NCBI RefSeq assembly: GCF_003201935.1
Contig: NZ_QJJL01000002.1
Span: forward strand, 806,001 to 870,000
Source of the DNA: Loktanella sp. PT4BL
GTDB taxonomy: Bacteria; Pseudomonadota; Alphaproteobacteria; Rhodobacterales; Rhodobacteraceae
Reading direction: 5' to 3'
DNA length: 64,000 nucleotides
Part shown: positions 47,397-56,862 of the stretch, piece by piece
Numbering within the stretch: the stretch's first letter is position 1
Layout: each line of letters starts with the position of its first letter
The notes under the pieces: generated by a model
The model's input: the letters and a program-made list of their open reading frames with translations, nothing else
Databases searched by the model: none
What the model was told of the DNA's origin: nothing
Position numbers and translations under genes: made by a program

Positions 47397-47613
47397 GATG
47401 CCTCCGGCGGAAGTTTGATTGGACATGGAAAATCAAGGCTTCGTTAACCAAGCAACTCTAGACTCGCGGCTACGGTACAGGCGGAAGCGTTGATGACCGT
47501 GACGTGGAAAGTCGCGCTGGCGGGGATCTGAAAAGATCAGCCTGGACCGGGCAACCGGCCAGCGCGCAACCTTTCCACTTTCCATGTCCAATCAAACTTC
47601 CGCCGGAGGCATC
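47397..47613. repeat. Perfect 35-bp inverted repeat pair around a structured 147-bp core
   Basis: Bases 47397-47431 and 47579-47613 are exact reverse complements over 35 bases. The arm starts GATGCCTCCGGCGGAAG and ends with GGACATGGAAA. The core (47432-47578) has further nested pairing: GTGGAAAG with CTTTCCAC, GCGCTGGC with GCCAGCGC, and CCGG-gcaa-CCGG. It lies 11 bases after the acyl-CoA synthetase stop and fills most of the 323-base gap to the next gene. It could be a MITE-like element, two inverted copies of an intergenic repeat, or a long structured RNA. A 12-codon frame (MTVTWKVALAGI, 47493-47531) inside is probably chance. Confidence 0.85.
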
Positions 47614-47708
47614 AGGTCGTGCTCCGCATGATGCCACCCGCTGGTTGTTTCCGACATGACAACCCAGTCCGAAATCAGTACTCTGTTACCAAAAGGGCAT
47701 AAGAGCAG

Positions 47709-48725
47709 ATGACGGCACTGGACCGATATGTACGGCTGGAAAGCGAAGCGCTCTGGCGGTCTGAGCCGGAAGGGCAGCGTCGTGATGTCACGCTGTCGTT
47801 CGGCGATGCGACACTTGTGATTGCAGATGCTACGGGGCGTCCTTTGGCCCATTGGTCGCTGCCTGCGTTGATCCGGCAAAACCCCGAGGAGACGCCCGCA
47901 ATCTACGCGCCAGACGAAGAGGCCAGCGAGATACTGGAGATTGCTGACAGCACCATGATCGAGGCGATCGAGGAGGTGCGCAAGGCCTTGGCAAAGTCGC
48001 GGCCCCATCCGGGAACACTGCGCCATTGGCTGACGGCCGGTCTGATCGTTGTAACCCTGCTCTTGGCCATCTTCTGGCTACCCGGTGCGTTGACACGGCA
48101 GACCCTTGCTGTGGTGCCAGCCCCCAAGCGCATGGAGATCGGAACGAAACTTCTGGGCTATGTGCAGGAAGACACCGGTGCGGCCTGTCAGTCGCCACGG
48201 GCAAATGCTGCGGCGGGACGTCTGGCACGGCGGCTTTTCGGGCCGCAAACCGCAGCGCGGATCATTGTGGTACCCGCGCTTGCGCAGGGCGCGTTGGCTT
48301 TGCCGGGTGGCATCGTCGCACTGGATTACGGGGTATTGCAGCTTTCGGATGATCCGGCGGTTGCGGCGGGTTTTATTCTTGCCGCGCGCGCCTCGGTCCT
48401 GCACATGGATCCGCTGGAAGCCTTGCTGCAACAGGCCGGGCTTGGCACCACATTCCGCCTGCTGACAACCGGCGAAGTTCCGGACGCAATCCTGCGCGAC
48501 AATGCGGCAATGCTATTGGCGGGCGCTGCCGCGACACCAGATCCGACGCTTCTGCGTCAAACGCTGGCGGCGGCACAGATACCCCAGACCCCTTATTTGG
48601 CTGCCGTAGATGCCCGCAGTGGCACGATGCCAGAAATCGGCCCTGATCCGCTTGACGGCCAGACCGTCCCCCTCATCCTGACAGATAGCGACTGGGTCAG
48701 CCTACAGAATATCTGCAATATCTAG
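47709..48725 (+). CDS. Membrane-anchored protein resembling an M48 peptidase without the zinc motif
   Basis: 338 residues. A cytoplasmic N-terminal part (1-105) is followed by one membrane span (about 107-125, LTAGLIVVTLLLAIFWLPG) and an outer domain. There ALPGGIVALDYGVLQLSDDPAVAAGFILAAR (about 197-228) lines up with the M48 pattern ALPGG...LL...L..VLAHEIAH, but the His-Glu-x-x-His position reads AARAS, so it should not be an active zinc protease. I do not recognise a named family. It stands alone between the inverted-repeat element and the convergent upp gene. Confidence 0.75.
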   Translation: MTALDRYVRLESEALWRSEPEGQRRDVTLSFGDATLVIADATGRPLAHWSLPALIRQNPEETPAIYAPDEEASEILEIADSTMIEAIEEVRKALAKSRPHPGTLRHWLTAGLIVVTLLLAIFWLPGALTRQTLAVVPAPKRMEIGTKLLGYVQEDTGAACQSPRANAAAGRLARRLFGPQTAARIIVVPALAQGALALPGGIVALDYGVLQLSDDPAVAAGFILAARASVLHMDPLEALLQQAGLGTTFRLLTTGEVPDAILRDNAAMLLAGAAATPDPTLLRQTLAAAQIPQTPYLAAVDARSGTMPEIGPDPLDGQTVPLILTDSDWVSLQNICNI

Positions 48726-48728
48726 GCG

Positions 48729-49361
48729 TTACTTTGTCCCGAACATCCGGTCACCGGCATCGCCGAGCCCGGGCACGATATAGCCCTTCTCGTTGAGATG
48801 GCTGTCGATCGCGGCTGTCACGATCGGCACATCGGGATGGGCTTCGCGCATGCGCGCAATCCCTTCGGGGGCTGCCAGCAGGCAAAGGAACCGGATATTT
48901 GTTGCCCCTGCCTGTTTCAACAAATCAATTGCCGCAACAGAGGAATTGCCGGTTGCCAACATCGGATCGACGGCAATGACCAAACGGTCCTCTAGTTCTG
49001 TTGGTACCTTGAAATAATACTGTACCGGCTTGAGTGTTTCCTCATCGCGGTAAAGGCCGACAAAACCGACACGGGCAGACGGGATCAATTCCAATACCCC
49101 ATCCAGAAGCCCGTTCCCCGCCCGCAGGATCGACACAAGTGCCAGCTTCTTGCCGTCAATTACCGGCGCATCCATGGGTTCCAGCGGCGTGTCGATACGT
49201 TTGGTTGTCATCGGCAGGTCGCGGGTCACCTCATAGGCCAGCAACTGACTGATCTCACGCAACAACTGCCGGAAAACGGCTGTGGACGTATCCTTTTGGC
49301 GCATCAGTGTCAGCTTATGCTGGACCAACGGGTGGGTGACGTGTGTGACGTGTTCGGTCAT
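48729..49361 (-). CDS. upp: Uracil phosphoribosyltransferase
   Basis: 210 residues. Start [24 protein letters not shown], then [14 protein letters not shown], the PRPP loop [20 protein letters not shown], and the uracil-binding C-terminus [19 protein letters not shown]. It converts uracil and PRPP to UMP. It is the last gene of the salvage operon, coupled to add by ATGA. Confidence 0.97.
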   Translation of the reverse strand: MTEHVTHVTHPLVQHKLTLMRQKDTSTAVFRQLLREISQLLAYEVTRDLPMTTKRIDTPLEPMDAPVIDGKKLALVSILRAGNGLLDGVLELIPSARVGFVGLYRDEETLKPVQYYFKVPTELEDRLVIAVDPMLATGNSSVAAIDLLKQAGATNIRFLCLLAAPEGIARMREAHPDVPIVTAAIDSHLNEKGYIVPGLGDAGDRMFGTK

Positions 49362-50347
49362 GGGGTGGGCTCCAGTCTTTTGGCAATGCGGGCTTTGGTG
49401 GCGTCATCGCAGAAGGCTGCGGCAAGTGCCGTTTCATTCAGGGATTTAAGATCGTCTTCATCCCAGCCAAAGGTGCGGTGCAGCATCTCGTATTCGTCGG
49501 TCATTGTCGTGTGAAAGAAGGGCGGGTCATCTGTTGAAACAGTCACCTTCACACCGGCGTCACGCAGTTTCGCAATCGGGTGGCTGTCCCAGTCTTTGAC
49601 AGCTTTCAAAACCACATTCGAGCCCGGGCAGACCTCGAGCACGATCTCCTTCTCGGCGATCTCTTCAATCAGGGCAGGATCGCTTATCGCCCCGATCCCG
49701 TGGCCGATCCGCGCCACTTGCAAATCGCGCAGGGTTTCAGACACCATTGCCGCCCCACCCCATTCACCCGCGTGGCAGGTCAACGGCATTCCAGCCTCGC
49801 GGGCCATATCGAAGCTGTAACTGTAATCACCGGGGCGACCGACCATCTCACCACCGGCCATGCCGTAGCCCACGATGAAGTCGCCAAAGGTTTCAGCCGC
49901 ACAGCGCGCAGCGGGTTTGCAGGCCTCGGGCCCGAAATGGCGGATGCCTGTCACGATCCCTTTCAGCGTAATCCCCAGCTTTTCGTCCGCTTCGGCTGCC
50001 GCATCTTGTATCGCGGCAAGATAGTCTTTCCACGCCGCCAGATCGCCACCGCCGCAAAAATCAGGTGACACGAAAGTCTCCATATAGACGACACCGTGAA
50101 ATGCCGTTTCTTCCAGCACAGCCATGGTGAGGCGGCGGAAATCCTCGGGCGTTTGCAACGTCGTGCAAGCGGCCTCATAAACCTTCAGGAAATGGTCGAA
50201 ATCGCGAAAGGCATAGCCGCCGTCGGCCGTGAATATCTTGCTGATGTCGATCTTCTTCTCCGCAGCCAGCCCTTTGATAAAATCCGGCGGCGCGCAACCT
50301 TCGAGATGTGTATGCAGCTCGACTTTGGGGAGGGTGCGAAAACTCAT
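49358..50347 (-). CDS. add: Adenosine deaminase
   Basis: A 329-residue metal-dependent deaminase. Zinc ligands are in ELHTHLEG (about 10-17), TCHAGEWGG and [37 protein letters not shown] holds the substrate-site His. It converts adenosine or deoxyadenosine to inosine. It overlaps deoB by 4 bases and upp by 4 bases. Confidence 0.95.
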   Translation of the reverse strand: MSFRTLPKVELHTHLEGCAPPDFIKGLAAEKKIDISKIFTADGGYAFRDFDHFLKVYEAACTTLQTPEDFRRLTMAVLEETAFHGVVYMETFVSPDFCGGGDLAAWKDYLAAIQDAAAEADEKLGITLKGIVTGIRHFGPEACKPAARCAAETFGDFIVGYGMAGGEMVGRPGDYSYSFDMAREAGMPLTCHAGEWGGAAMVSETLRDLQVARIGHGIGAISDPALIEEIAEKEIVLEVCPGSNVVLKAVKDWDSHPIAKLRDAGVKVTVSTDDPPFFHTTMTDEYEMLHRTFGWDEDDLKSLNETALAAAFCDDATKARIAKRLEPTP

Positions 50348-51519
50348 AGAAAGCTCTTTCCTTGGCCTGCGTAAGGCACATTCAAATGGGCGGCAACGGT
50401 GGCGGCCACGTCGACAAATTGCAGCTGGCCCAGCGCGCGCGCACCCAAGCCATGCACCAAAACCGGAACACGTTCACGGGTGTGATCGGTGCCGGCCCAT
50501 GTGGGGTCATTGCCATGGTCTGCGGTGACGATCAACAGATCATCGGGTTTGAGTTTGGGCAAAAGTGCCGCCAGTTCCCCGTCAAACCACTGCAAATGGT
50601 CGCGGTATCCAGCCGCGTCGCGCCGATGTCCGTATTCGCTGTCAAACTCGACCAGATTGGCAAAAACAAAATCCCCGTCCGCCGCCTCGTCCGCCAGATC
50701 ATGGATATGCCCCATCAGGGCCGCATCCCGCCCTTTGCGCAGATCATCAATCCCACGCATCGAGAAGATGTCGCCGATTTTTCCGACGGCATGTACAGTG
50801 CGCCCTGCATCATGGACATAATCGCAAATCGTAGGCGCCGGCGGCGCGATGGCGAAATCCTTGCGGTTGGCGGTGCGTTTGAAATTGCCGACTTCGCCAA
50901 GGAACGGACGGGCGATGACCCGCCCGACCCGCATGTCATGCACGGCGGGGGCAAGGTCATGGCAGAGCTTGATCAGCCGCTCTAACCCGAACGCCTCTTC
51001 ATGGGCGGCGATCTGAAGCACGCTATCGGCCGATGTATAACAAATCGGCCAACCCGTGCGCAGGTGTGCTTCGCCCTCTTCATCCAGCACCGCCGTGCCC
51101 GATGCATGACGATTGCCCAGGATACCTTCGGTGCCCGCCAATTCACAGATCAGCGCAGTAAGCTCCGGTGGAAAGGCAGGATCGGTATCGGGAAACACAT
51201 GCCAGTCCCACGGCACCGGCACACCGGCCAGTTCCCAATGGCCTGACGGCGTATCCTTCCCGCGCGAGATTTCCGTTGCTGCGCCCCATGCGCCTGTTGG
51301 GGTGGCATCCAGACCGACCGCTGCCTCGCCCGACGCGAGCTTTACCGCAGCTCCCAGACCCAGCGCCTCAAGTGTCGGCACATTGAGGCCGACATCCCGC
51401 GCAATGTGACCGACGGTATTGGCACCTGTATCGGGCAGTTGACCATTGAAAAACTGGTCCGCGTCCGGTGCCCCGCCGATCCCGACGCTGTCAATGACGA
51501 TCAAAAAGGCGCGTGCCAT
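50344..51519 (-). CDS. deoB: Phosphopentomutase
   Basis: A 391-residue alkaline-phosphatase-superfamily mutase. The opening MARAFLIVIDSVGIGGAPDA has the metal-binding Asp. Further motifs are SRGKDTPSGHWE (phosphoacceptor Thr region) and LLIVTADHGNDPTWAGTDHTRERVPVLV. It converts (deoxy)ribose-1-P to the 5-phosphate. Its start shares one base with the deoA stop. Confidence 0.96.
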   Translation of the reverse strand: MARAFLIVIDSVGIGGAPDADQFFNGQLPDTGANTVGHIARDVGLNVPTLEALGLGAAVKLASGEAAVGLDATPTGAWGAATEISRGKDTPSGHWELAGVPVPWDWHVFPDTDPAFPPELTALICELAGTEGILGNRHASGTAVLDEEGEAHLRTGWPICYTSADSVLQIAAHEEAFGLERLIKLCHDLAPAVHDMRVGRVIARPFLGEVGNFKRTANRKDFAIAPPAPTICDYVHDAGRTVHAVGKIGDIFSMRGIDDLRKGRDAALMGHIHDLADEAADGDFVFANLVEFDSEYGHRRDAAGYRDHLQWFDGELAALLPKLKPDDLLIVTADHGNDPTWAGTDHTRERVPVLVHGLGARALGQLQFVDVAATVAAHLNVPYAGQGKSFL

Positions 51520-52820
51520 CAGGTCATTCCTTCAATAACCAGCGGGCCGGGGGTGACCGCCTCACCGATTGTCATGGCGGCCTGAACCGCCATCGCAGCG
51601 GCAATGGCCGCATCCTCATCAGCGGCATGGACCACGCAAAGTGGATCGCCGCGCGAAACTTTTGCACCAAGCCGGACGACCTCGGTTAAACCCACCGCCG
51701 GATCGACCTGATCGGTTTCCACATTCCGTCCGCCCCCGAGGGCCACGACCGCAAGGCCCAGCGCCTCACCATCAATGGCCGAGATATAGCCCGACGCAGG
51801 CGCAGTCACATCGCCCACAACGGGCGCCTTGGGCAAATGCGTATGCCAGTCCTGCGCCATATCGGGCGGGCCGCCCAAGGCTGCAATCATCTGGGAAAAC
51901 CGCTCCATCGCGGCACCGCTGCTCAGGGCCTCCTTGACACGCTGCACGGCAGCAGCGGTCTCTTCGCCCTGCATCATCAAAAGCTGGGTACACAGCCCGA
52001 CAGTCAGGTCATAGAGCCGCGGTGCGACCTCTGTATTGCCCGCCAGCACCTCCATACAGATCGCCACCTCGACCGCATTGCCCAGCGCGGGGGCCAGAGG
52101 TTCATTCATATCCGTGATCATTGCCGCCGTGGTACAACCCGCACCATTGGCGGCAGTTACCAGCGCCCGTGCCAGCGCACGCGCCTCATCATGCGTTTTC
52201 ATAAACGCACCCGTACCACATTTGACGTCCAGTATCAGGCTATCCAGCCCCGCCGCCAACTTCTTGGACAGGATCGACGCTGTGATCAGATCAATGCTCT
52301 CGACGGTCGCCGTAACATCGCGGACCGCGTAAAGGCGGCGGTCGGCAGGGGCAATCTGGCCGGTCGCACTGACAATCGCGCAACCCACCTCGCGGGTGAT
52401 CAGGCGCAACTGCTTTTCAGAGACGTTGATGTTCACACCCGGGATCGCTTCAAGCTTGTCCAGCGTGCCGCCGGTATGCCCCAAACCACGCCCTGAAATC
52501 ATCGGGACATAGACGCCGCAGGCCGCAAGCACCGGCGCGAGGATCAGCGACACGCAATCGCCCACACCACCGGTTGAATGTTTGTCAATCACTGGGCCCG
52601 GCAAATCCCATGTCATCACGTCGCCACTATCACGCATCCCGATCGTCAGCGCCGTGCGCCCCGCATCACCCAGCCCGTTCAACACCACCGCCATGGCAAA
52701 AGCACCCGCTTGCGCGTCACTTACCGCACCACTGGCCAACCCTTTGGCGAACCATGTCAGTTCCTCCTGCGTGGGGGCCTTCTTGTCCCTGACAGCGGCG
52801 ATGATGGCACGGGCGTCCAT
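51519..52820 (-). CDS. deoA: Thymidine phosphorylase
   Basis: 433 residues with the family signature KHSTGGVGDCVSLILAPVLAACGVYVPMISGRGLGHTGGTLDKLEAIPG near residues 80-128 and LDVKCGTGAFMKT. It cleaves thymidine or deoxyuridine with phosphate. It begins one base after the cdd stop. Confidence 0.97.
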   Translation of the reverse strand: MDARAIIAAVRDKKAPTQEELTWFAKGLASGAVSDAQAGAFAMAVVLNGLGDAGRTALTIGMRDSGDVMTWDLPGPVIDKHSTGGVGDCVSLILAPVLAACGVYVPMISGRGLGHTGGTLDKLEAIPGVNINVSEKQLRLITREVGCAIVSATGQIAPADRRLYAVRDVTATVESIDLITASILSKKLAAGLDSLILDVKCGTGAFMKTHDEARALARALVTAANGAGCTTAAMITDMNEPLAPALGNAVEVAICMEVLAGNTEVAPRLYDLTVGLCTQLLMMQGEETAAAVQRVKEALSSGAAMERFSQMIAALGGPPDMAQDWHTHLPKAPVVGDVTAPASGYISAIDGEALGLAVVALGGGRNVETDQVDPAVGLTEVVRLGAKVSRGDPLCVVHAADEDAAIAAAMAVQAAMTIGEAVTPGPLVIEGMT

Positions 52821-52821
52821 G

Positions 52822-53214
52822 TCAGACGCGGCTCATATAGTCTGCGTCGAAACTGCCCGGCAACAGGGTCGCGACCGTGGTTTCATGCACGATGCCATCG
52901 GTTGTCGTAAGGGTCACTTTGACGTCGCCCTTGGCAAATTCAGCTATTTTCTGGCGACATCCGCCACAGGGGCTGACGGGTTTGGGGCTGTCGGCGATGA
53001 CAGCGATTTCGGCGATTGCAGTATCACCTGCCGCAATCATCGCGGCAATCGCGCCAGCCTCGGCGCAGGTGCCTTCGGGATAGGCCACGTTCTCGACGTT
53101 GCAGCCGACATGTACAGCACCCGAGGTCGCCCGCAGCGCCGCCCCGACTTTGAATTTCGAATATGGCGCATAGGCGTTTTCGCGTACCGCGCGCGCGTGA
53201 TCAATCAATGACAT
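52822..53214 (-). CDS. cdd: Cytidine deaminase
   Basis: 130 residues from ATG 53214 (GGAGG 5 bases upstream). Zinc motif TCAEAGAIAAMIAAG and PCGGCRQKIAEF are intact, and the opening ENAYAPYSKFKVGAALRA is typical of tetrameric CDA. It deaminates cytidine to uridine. It is the first gene of cdd-deoA-deoB-add-upp, 59 bases after the cupin gene stop, which may share the transcript. Confidence 0.96.
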   Translation of the reverse strand: MSLIDHARAVRENAYAPYSKFKVGAALRATSGAVHVGCNVENVAYPEGTCAEAGAIAAMIAAGDTAIAEIAVIADSPKPVSPCGGCRQKIAEFAKGDVKVTLTTTDGIVHETTVATLLPGSFDADYMSRV

Positions 53215-53273
53215 GAGACCTCCGGTATTGATGGTGTCCAGAGTGTGACGGACCGCGTGCGGATGCAAGAGGC

Positions 53274-54359
53274 TTAGGTCGTTGCAAAGACGCCCGGCAA
53301 GGTTACTTCAAGTAGCTCCAGATCATCCGAAGGATCGGCATAGCGCGTCTGCATACCCGGAGGGATCACAAAGGCATCACCGGGGGACAAAGTGAACGGG
53401 TCTTTGCCCTCTCCTTCCAATGTCATCGTGCCTTCCATCACAAAAGTAAAATGGATGTCGGCATCATGGCTGGACCAAACCGGGTCGCCCGCGCCTTTGC
53501 GCAGGACATGTACACCTGCAACGCCTTTCGTATTTGTCGCAATTGTCGTGTCACGCGCGATGAAACCTGGCAGGCGGGCAGGCTCCCACGCGGCCTTTGC
53601 CCCTTCGTTGAAGACAAACTTCTGTCCCTGCCATTCGCGATCAGGCCGCAGGTGCGGTGTCGGCAACGTCATGTCGTGATCAATCTCGGTGATGTGTTCT
53701 GCGGGCACACCGATTTCGATCACTTCAATCCCGTCCGAGGCTTCCAGCACGCGGTGGCGGATTTCGGGGGGCTGGATAAAGCAATCACCTGCGGTTAGGC
53801 GGATCGGGGGACCTTGGTCCTCATAGACCACATCGACCCAGCCACGGTAGCAGAAGATCAACTGAAACCCGACCTTGTGAAAATGCACCATATCCGGAAC
53901 CGGCCCGCCGTCTGGAATACGAATATGGCTGGCAATTATCGACCCGCCCAATCGGGTCGGGATCAGGTCACGGTATTGCATCCCTGCGCGGCCAATCACC
54001 CAAGGGGCCTGATCCGCAAGGCGGCGAACGACAAAGGCGTGATCGGTTGGCGGCAGTTCCAAGGGCGGGTGCAGCGGATGCACCTCAACCCGTGTGCCAC
54101 CCGGGGATGTCAGCGTCTTTTGCCCATCCGCAAATCCTGCATCATCCGTCAGAATACGCAAAAGGCCAGGGCTATCGCCGGTGCCTTGATCAAGCCGCAC
54201 CCGCACACCGTGACCGGAATAAACCGCCACGGAGGGGTCATCGGCAGGATAAATCATATCCAGCCGCATCCCCAAGGTGCCGCCGAAAAATCCAAGATCA
54301 GCCCGCAGGTCTGTTGTCGGCAGGCACAGTTCGGCGCGTATTTCATTCAACTCTGTCAT
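53274..54359 (-). CDS. Bicupin protein with an N-terminal VOC/glyoxalase-like half domain
   Basis: 361 residues from ATG 54359. Residues 5-55 (LCLPTTDLRADLGFFGGTLGMRLDMIYPADDPSVAVYSGHGVRVRLD) look like one glyoxalase-fold module. They are followed by two cupin domains: DMVHFHKVGFQLIFCYRGWVDVVYEDQ...CFIQPPEIRHRVLE and WSSHDADIHFTFVMEGTMTLEGEG...AFVIPPGMQTRYAD. The histidines could bind a metal in each. The substrate is unknown. Gentisate-like dioxygenases and ureidoglycine-type enzymes share the bicupin layout. It lies upstream of cdd and is divergent from maeB. Confidence 0.78.
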   Translation of the reverse strand: MTELNEIRAELCLPTTDLRADLGFFGGTLGMRLDMIYPADDPSVAVYSGHGVRVRLDQGTGDSPGLLRILTDDAGFADGQKTLTSPGGTRVEVHPLHPPLELPPTDHAFVVRRLADQAPWVIGRAGMQYRDLIPTRLGGSIIASHIRIPDGGPVPDMVHFHKVGFQLIFCYRGWVDVVYEDQGPPIRLTAGDCFIQPPEIRHRVLEASDGIEVIEIGVPAEHITEIDHDMTLPTPHLRPDREWQGQKFVFNEGAKAAWEPARLPGFIARDTTIATNTKGVAGVHVLRKGAGDPVWSSHDADIHFTFVMEGTMTLEGEGKDPFTLSPGDAFVIPPGMQTRYADPSDDLELLEVTLPGVFATT

Positions 54360-54450
54360 CTTTTGCACCCTGTCCTTGTCGCAAAATATTTGCAAGAGTA
54401 GGCGCTACGCAATTGACCCCGCGCTGTGCTTTCCGTAGGGACAAGGGAAA

Positions 54451-54470
54451 ATGGTTTAACGTTAAACCAT
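54451..54470. promoter_or_regulatory. Perfect 20-bp palindrome upstream of maeB
   Basis: ATGGTTTAACGTTAAACCAT equals its own reverse complement and ends 14 bases before the maeB ATG, just ahead of the GGAGG ribosome site. The AACGTT centre is the form used by LacI/GalR-type repressors. Its location suggests a repressor site for maeB. Confidence 0.7.
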
Positions 54471-54484
54471 ATTTGGAGGACGCT

Positions 54485-56764
54485 ATGACAGACGATGCAA
54501 AAGACAGCCTGAGAGAGGCCGCACTTCACTATCATAAGTACCCCAAGCCCGGAAAACTCGAAATCCGCGCCACCAAGCCGCTGGCCACAGGCCGCGACCT
54601 TGCGCGCGCCTATTCCCCCGGTGTTGCCGAGGCCTGTATCGAGATCAAGAATGATCCCGACACCGCCCGCGACTATACCTCGCGCGGCAATCTGGTGGCG
54701 GTTGTCACAAATGGCACGGCCGTCTTGGGCCTTGGCAACATCGGTGCGCTGGCCTCCAAACCGGTGATGGAAGGCAAGGCGGTTCTGTTCAAGAAATTCG
54801 CCAATATCGATTGCTTTGATATCGAACTGAATGAACCCGACCCGGAAAAGCTCGCCGATATCGTCTGCGCGCTCGAGCCGACATTCGGCGCGATCAACCT
54901 TGAAGACATCAAGGCCCCTGATTGCTTTATCGTCGAGAAAATCTGCCGCGAGCGGATGAATATCCCCGTTTTCCACGATGACCAGCATGGCACAGCAATT
55001 GTCGTAGGTGCCGCGGCAACCAATGCTTTGCGGATCGCTGGCAAAACATTCGAAGAGATCAAGATCGTCAGCACGGGCGGCGGTGCGGCGGGCATTGCCT
55101 GTCTGAATATGCTGCTGAAACTGGGCGTGAAGCGCGAGAATGTCTACCTTTGCGATATCGAGGGCCTTGTCTACGAAGGCCGCGAAAAAGACATGACGCC
55201 ACAAAAGGCCGAATACGCCCAAGGGACAACGCCTGCAACGCTGGCCGAAGTGATTGAAGGCGCTGACCTGTTCCTTGGATTGTCCGGACCTGGCGTTCTC
55301 AAGCCCGAGATGGTTGCCAAAATGGCCGAGCGCCCGATCATTTTTGCATTGGCCAACCCCAACCCTGAAATTGACCCCGAAGCAGCCCGCGCAGTGAACC
55401 CCAACGCGATCATCGCCACGGGGCGCAGCGACTTTCCAAACCAGGTCAACAACGTCTTGTGCTTCCCTTTCATCTTCCGCGGGGCGCTGGATGTTGGCGC
55501 GACCGAGATCAACGACGAGATGAAGATTGCCTGCGTCGAAGGCATCGCCGCACTTGCCCGCGCCACAACAAGCGCCGAGGCCGCAGCGGCCTATCAAGGC
55601 GAGAAACTGACCTTCGGGGCCGATTATCTGATCCCGAAACCCTTTGATCCGCGCCTGATGGGTGTTGTCGCCAGCGCCGTGGCCGGTGCCGCGATTGAAA
55701 CAGGTGTCGCCACCCGCCCTGTCGACGATATGCAGGCCTATAAGGCGGCACTTGACGGTTCCGTGTTCAAATCCGCCATGATCATGCGTCCTGTGTTCGA
55801 GGCTGCGCGCACAGTCACCCGCCAGATCGTCTTTGCCGAGGGCGAGGACGAGCGCGTGCTGCGTGCCTCTCAGGCGATTATGGAAGAAACCACAGATACG
55901 CCCATCCTGATCGGCCGTCCCGAGGTGATCGCGGCACGCTGCGAACGCGCAGGCCTGAAAATCAGACCGGGTGTGGATTTCAGCATCGTGAACCCCCAGG
56001 ACGACCCGCGTTATCGGGATTATTGGGGCACCTATCACGATCTGATGGCCCGTAGGGGGGTGACCCCTGATCTGGCCAAGGCCGTGATGCGCACCAACAG
56101 CACCGCGATTGCCGCCGTCATGGTGCAACGCGGCGAGGCTGACAGCATGATCTGTGGCACATTCGGCCAGTATCTCTGGCACCTCAACTACGTCAGTCAG
56201 GTGCTGGGCACTGACGGCTATCACCCCATTGCGGGCCTGTCGTTGATGATCCTTGAGGATGGCCCGCTCTTTATTGCCGACACCCAAGTGCATCCCGAAC
56301 CAACGCCCGCCCAAATCGCCGAGACCGTGATCGGAGCGGCACGGCACGTGCGCCGCTTTGGTGTCGATCCCAAAATCGCACTGTGTTCGCATAGCCAGTT
56401 CGGCAACCTTGAAAGCGACAGCGGACGCCGGATGCGTGCGGCGATGGAAATCCTCGACAGCGCACCGCGTGATTTTGCTTATGAGGGCGAAATGCATGTC
56501 GATGCCGCTTTGGACGTGGAACTGCGCAATCGCGTCTTCCCTGCGGCGCACCTGCCCGGTGCGGCAAATACGCTTGTGTTTGCCAACACAGATGCAGCCT
56601 CTGGCGTGCGCAATATCCTGAAGATGAAGGGTGGCGGGCTTGAAGTCGGGCCGATCCTGATGGGCATGGGCAACCGCTGTCATATTGTGACACCGTCGAT
56701 CACCGCGCGCGGTCTTTTGAACATGTCCGCCATCGCAGGGACGCCCGTGGCGCATTACGGCTAG
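54485..56764 (+). CDS. maeB: NADP-dependent malic enzyme with phosphotransacetylase-like C-terminus
   Basis: 759 residues. GGAGGACGCT precedes ATG 54485. The malic enzyme domain (about 1-430) has AYSPGVAEACIEI, VTNGTAVLGLGNIG, HDDQHGTAI and the Rossmann motif STGGGAAGIACLNMLL. The C-terminal part (about 440-759) is a phosphate acetyltransferase fold (QIVFAEGEDERVLRASQ, ESDSGRRMRAAMEIL) that in this family has lost transacetylase activity and serves regulation by acetyl-CoA. It decarboxylates malate to pyruvate and makes NADPH. A longer frame upstream runs through the divergent gene and is not used. Confidence 0.96.
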   Translation: MTDDAKDSLREAALHYHKYPKPGKLEIRATKPLATGRDLARAYSPGVAEACIEIKNDPDTARDYTSRGNLVAVVTNGTAVLGLGNIGALASKPVMEGKAVLFKKFANIDCFDIELNEPDPEKLADIVCALEPTFGAINLEDIKAPDCFIVEKICRERMNIPVFHDDQHGTAIVVGAAATNALRIAGKTFEEIKIVSTGGGAAGIACLNMLLKLGVKRENVYLCDIEGLVYEGREKDMTPQKAEYAQGTTPATLAEVIEGADLFLGLSGPGVLKPEMVAKMAERPIIFALANPNPEIDPEAARAVNPNAIIATGRSDFPNQVNNVLCFPFIFRGALDVGATEINDEMKIACVEGIAALARATTSAEAAAAYQGEKLTFGADYLIPKPFDPRLMGVVASAVAGAAIETGVATRPVDDMQAYKAALDGSVFKSAMIMRPVFEAARTVTRQIVFAEGEDERVLRASQAIMEETTDTPILIGRPEVIAARCERAGLKIRPGVDFSIVNPQDDPRYRDYWGTYHDLMARRGVTPDLAKAVMRTNSTAIAAVMVQRGEADSMICGTFGQYLWHLNYVSQVLGTDGYHPIAGLSLMILEDGPLFIADTQVHPEPTPAQIAETVIGAARHVRRFGVDPKIALCSHSQFGNLESDSGRRMRAAMEILDSAPRDFAYEGEMHVDAALDVELRNRVFPAAHLPGAANTLVFANTDAASGVRNILKMKGGGLEVGPILMGMGNRCHIVTPSITARGLLNMSAIAGTPVAHYG

Positions 56765-56862
56765 TTAAGTTTTTGACTAGATCGGTCATTTGCGCCGCAG
56801 CGATGCTTGCAGAGGCCTGACCCGAACCTTAACAATCCTGCCAACACGTTTGGGAGGACGAC

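Noticed and set aside
47493-47531. 12-codon frame inside the inverted-repeat core as a leader peptide
   Set aside because: It has no repeated regulatory codons, no biosynthetic gene downstream, and only a weak ribosome site.
47432-47578. 4.5S (SRP) RNA or tmRNA in the structured core
   Set aside because: The SRP tetraloop and asymmetric bulge sequences and the tmRNA tRNA-like ends are missing.
54356-56755. 799-codon minus-strand frame opposite maeB
   Set aside because: Antisense shadow of a G+C-rich gene. Composition is His/Arg/Gly-rich without motifs.
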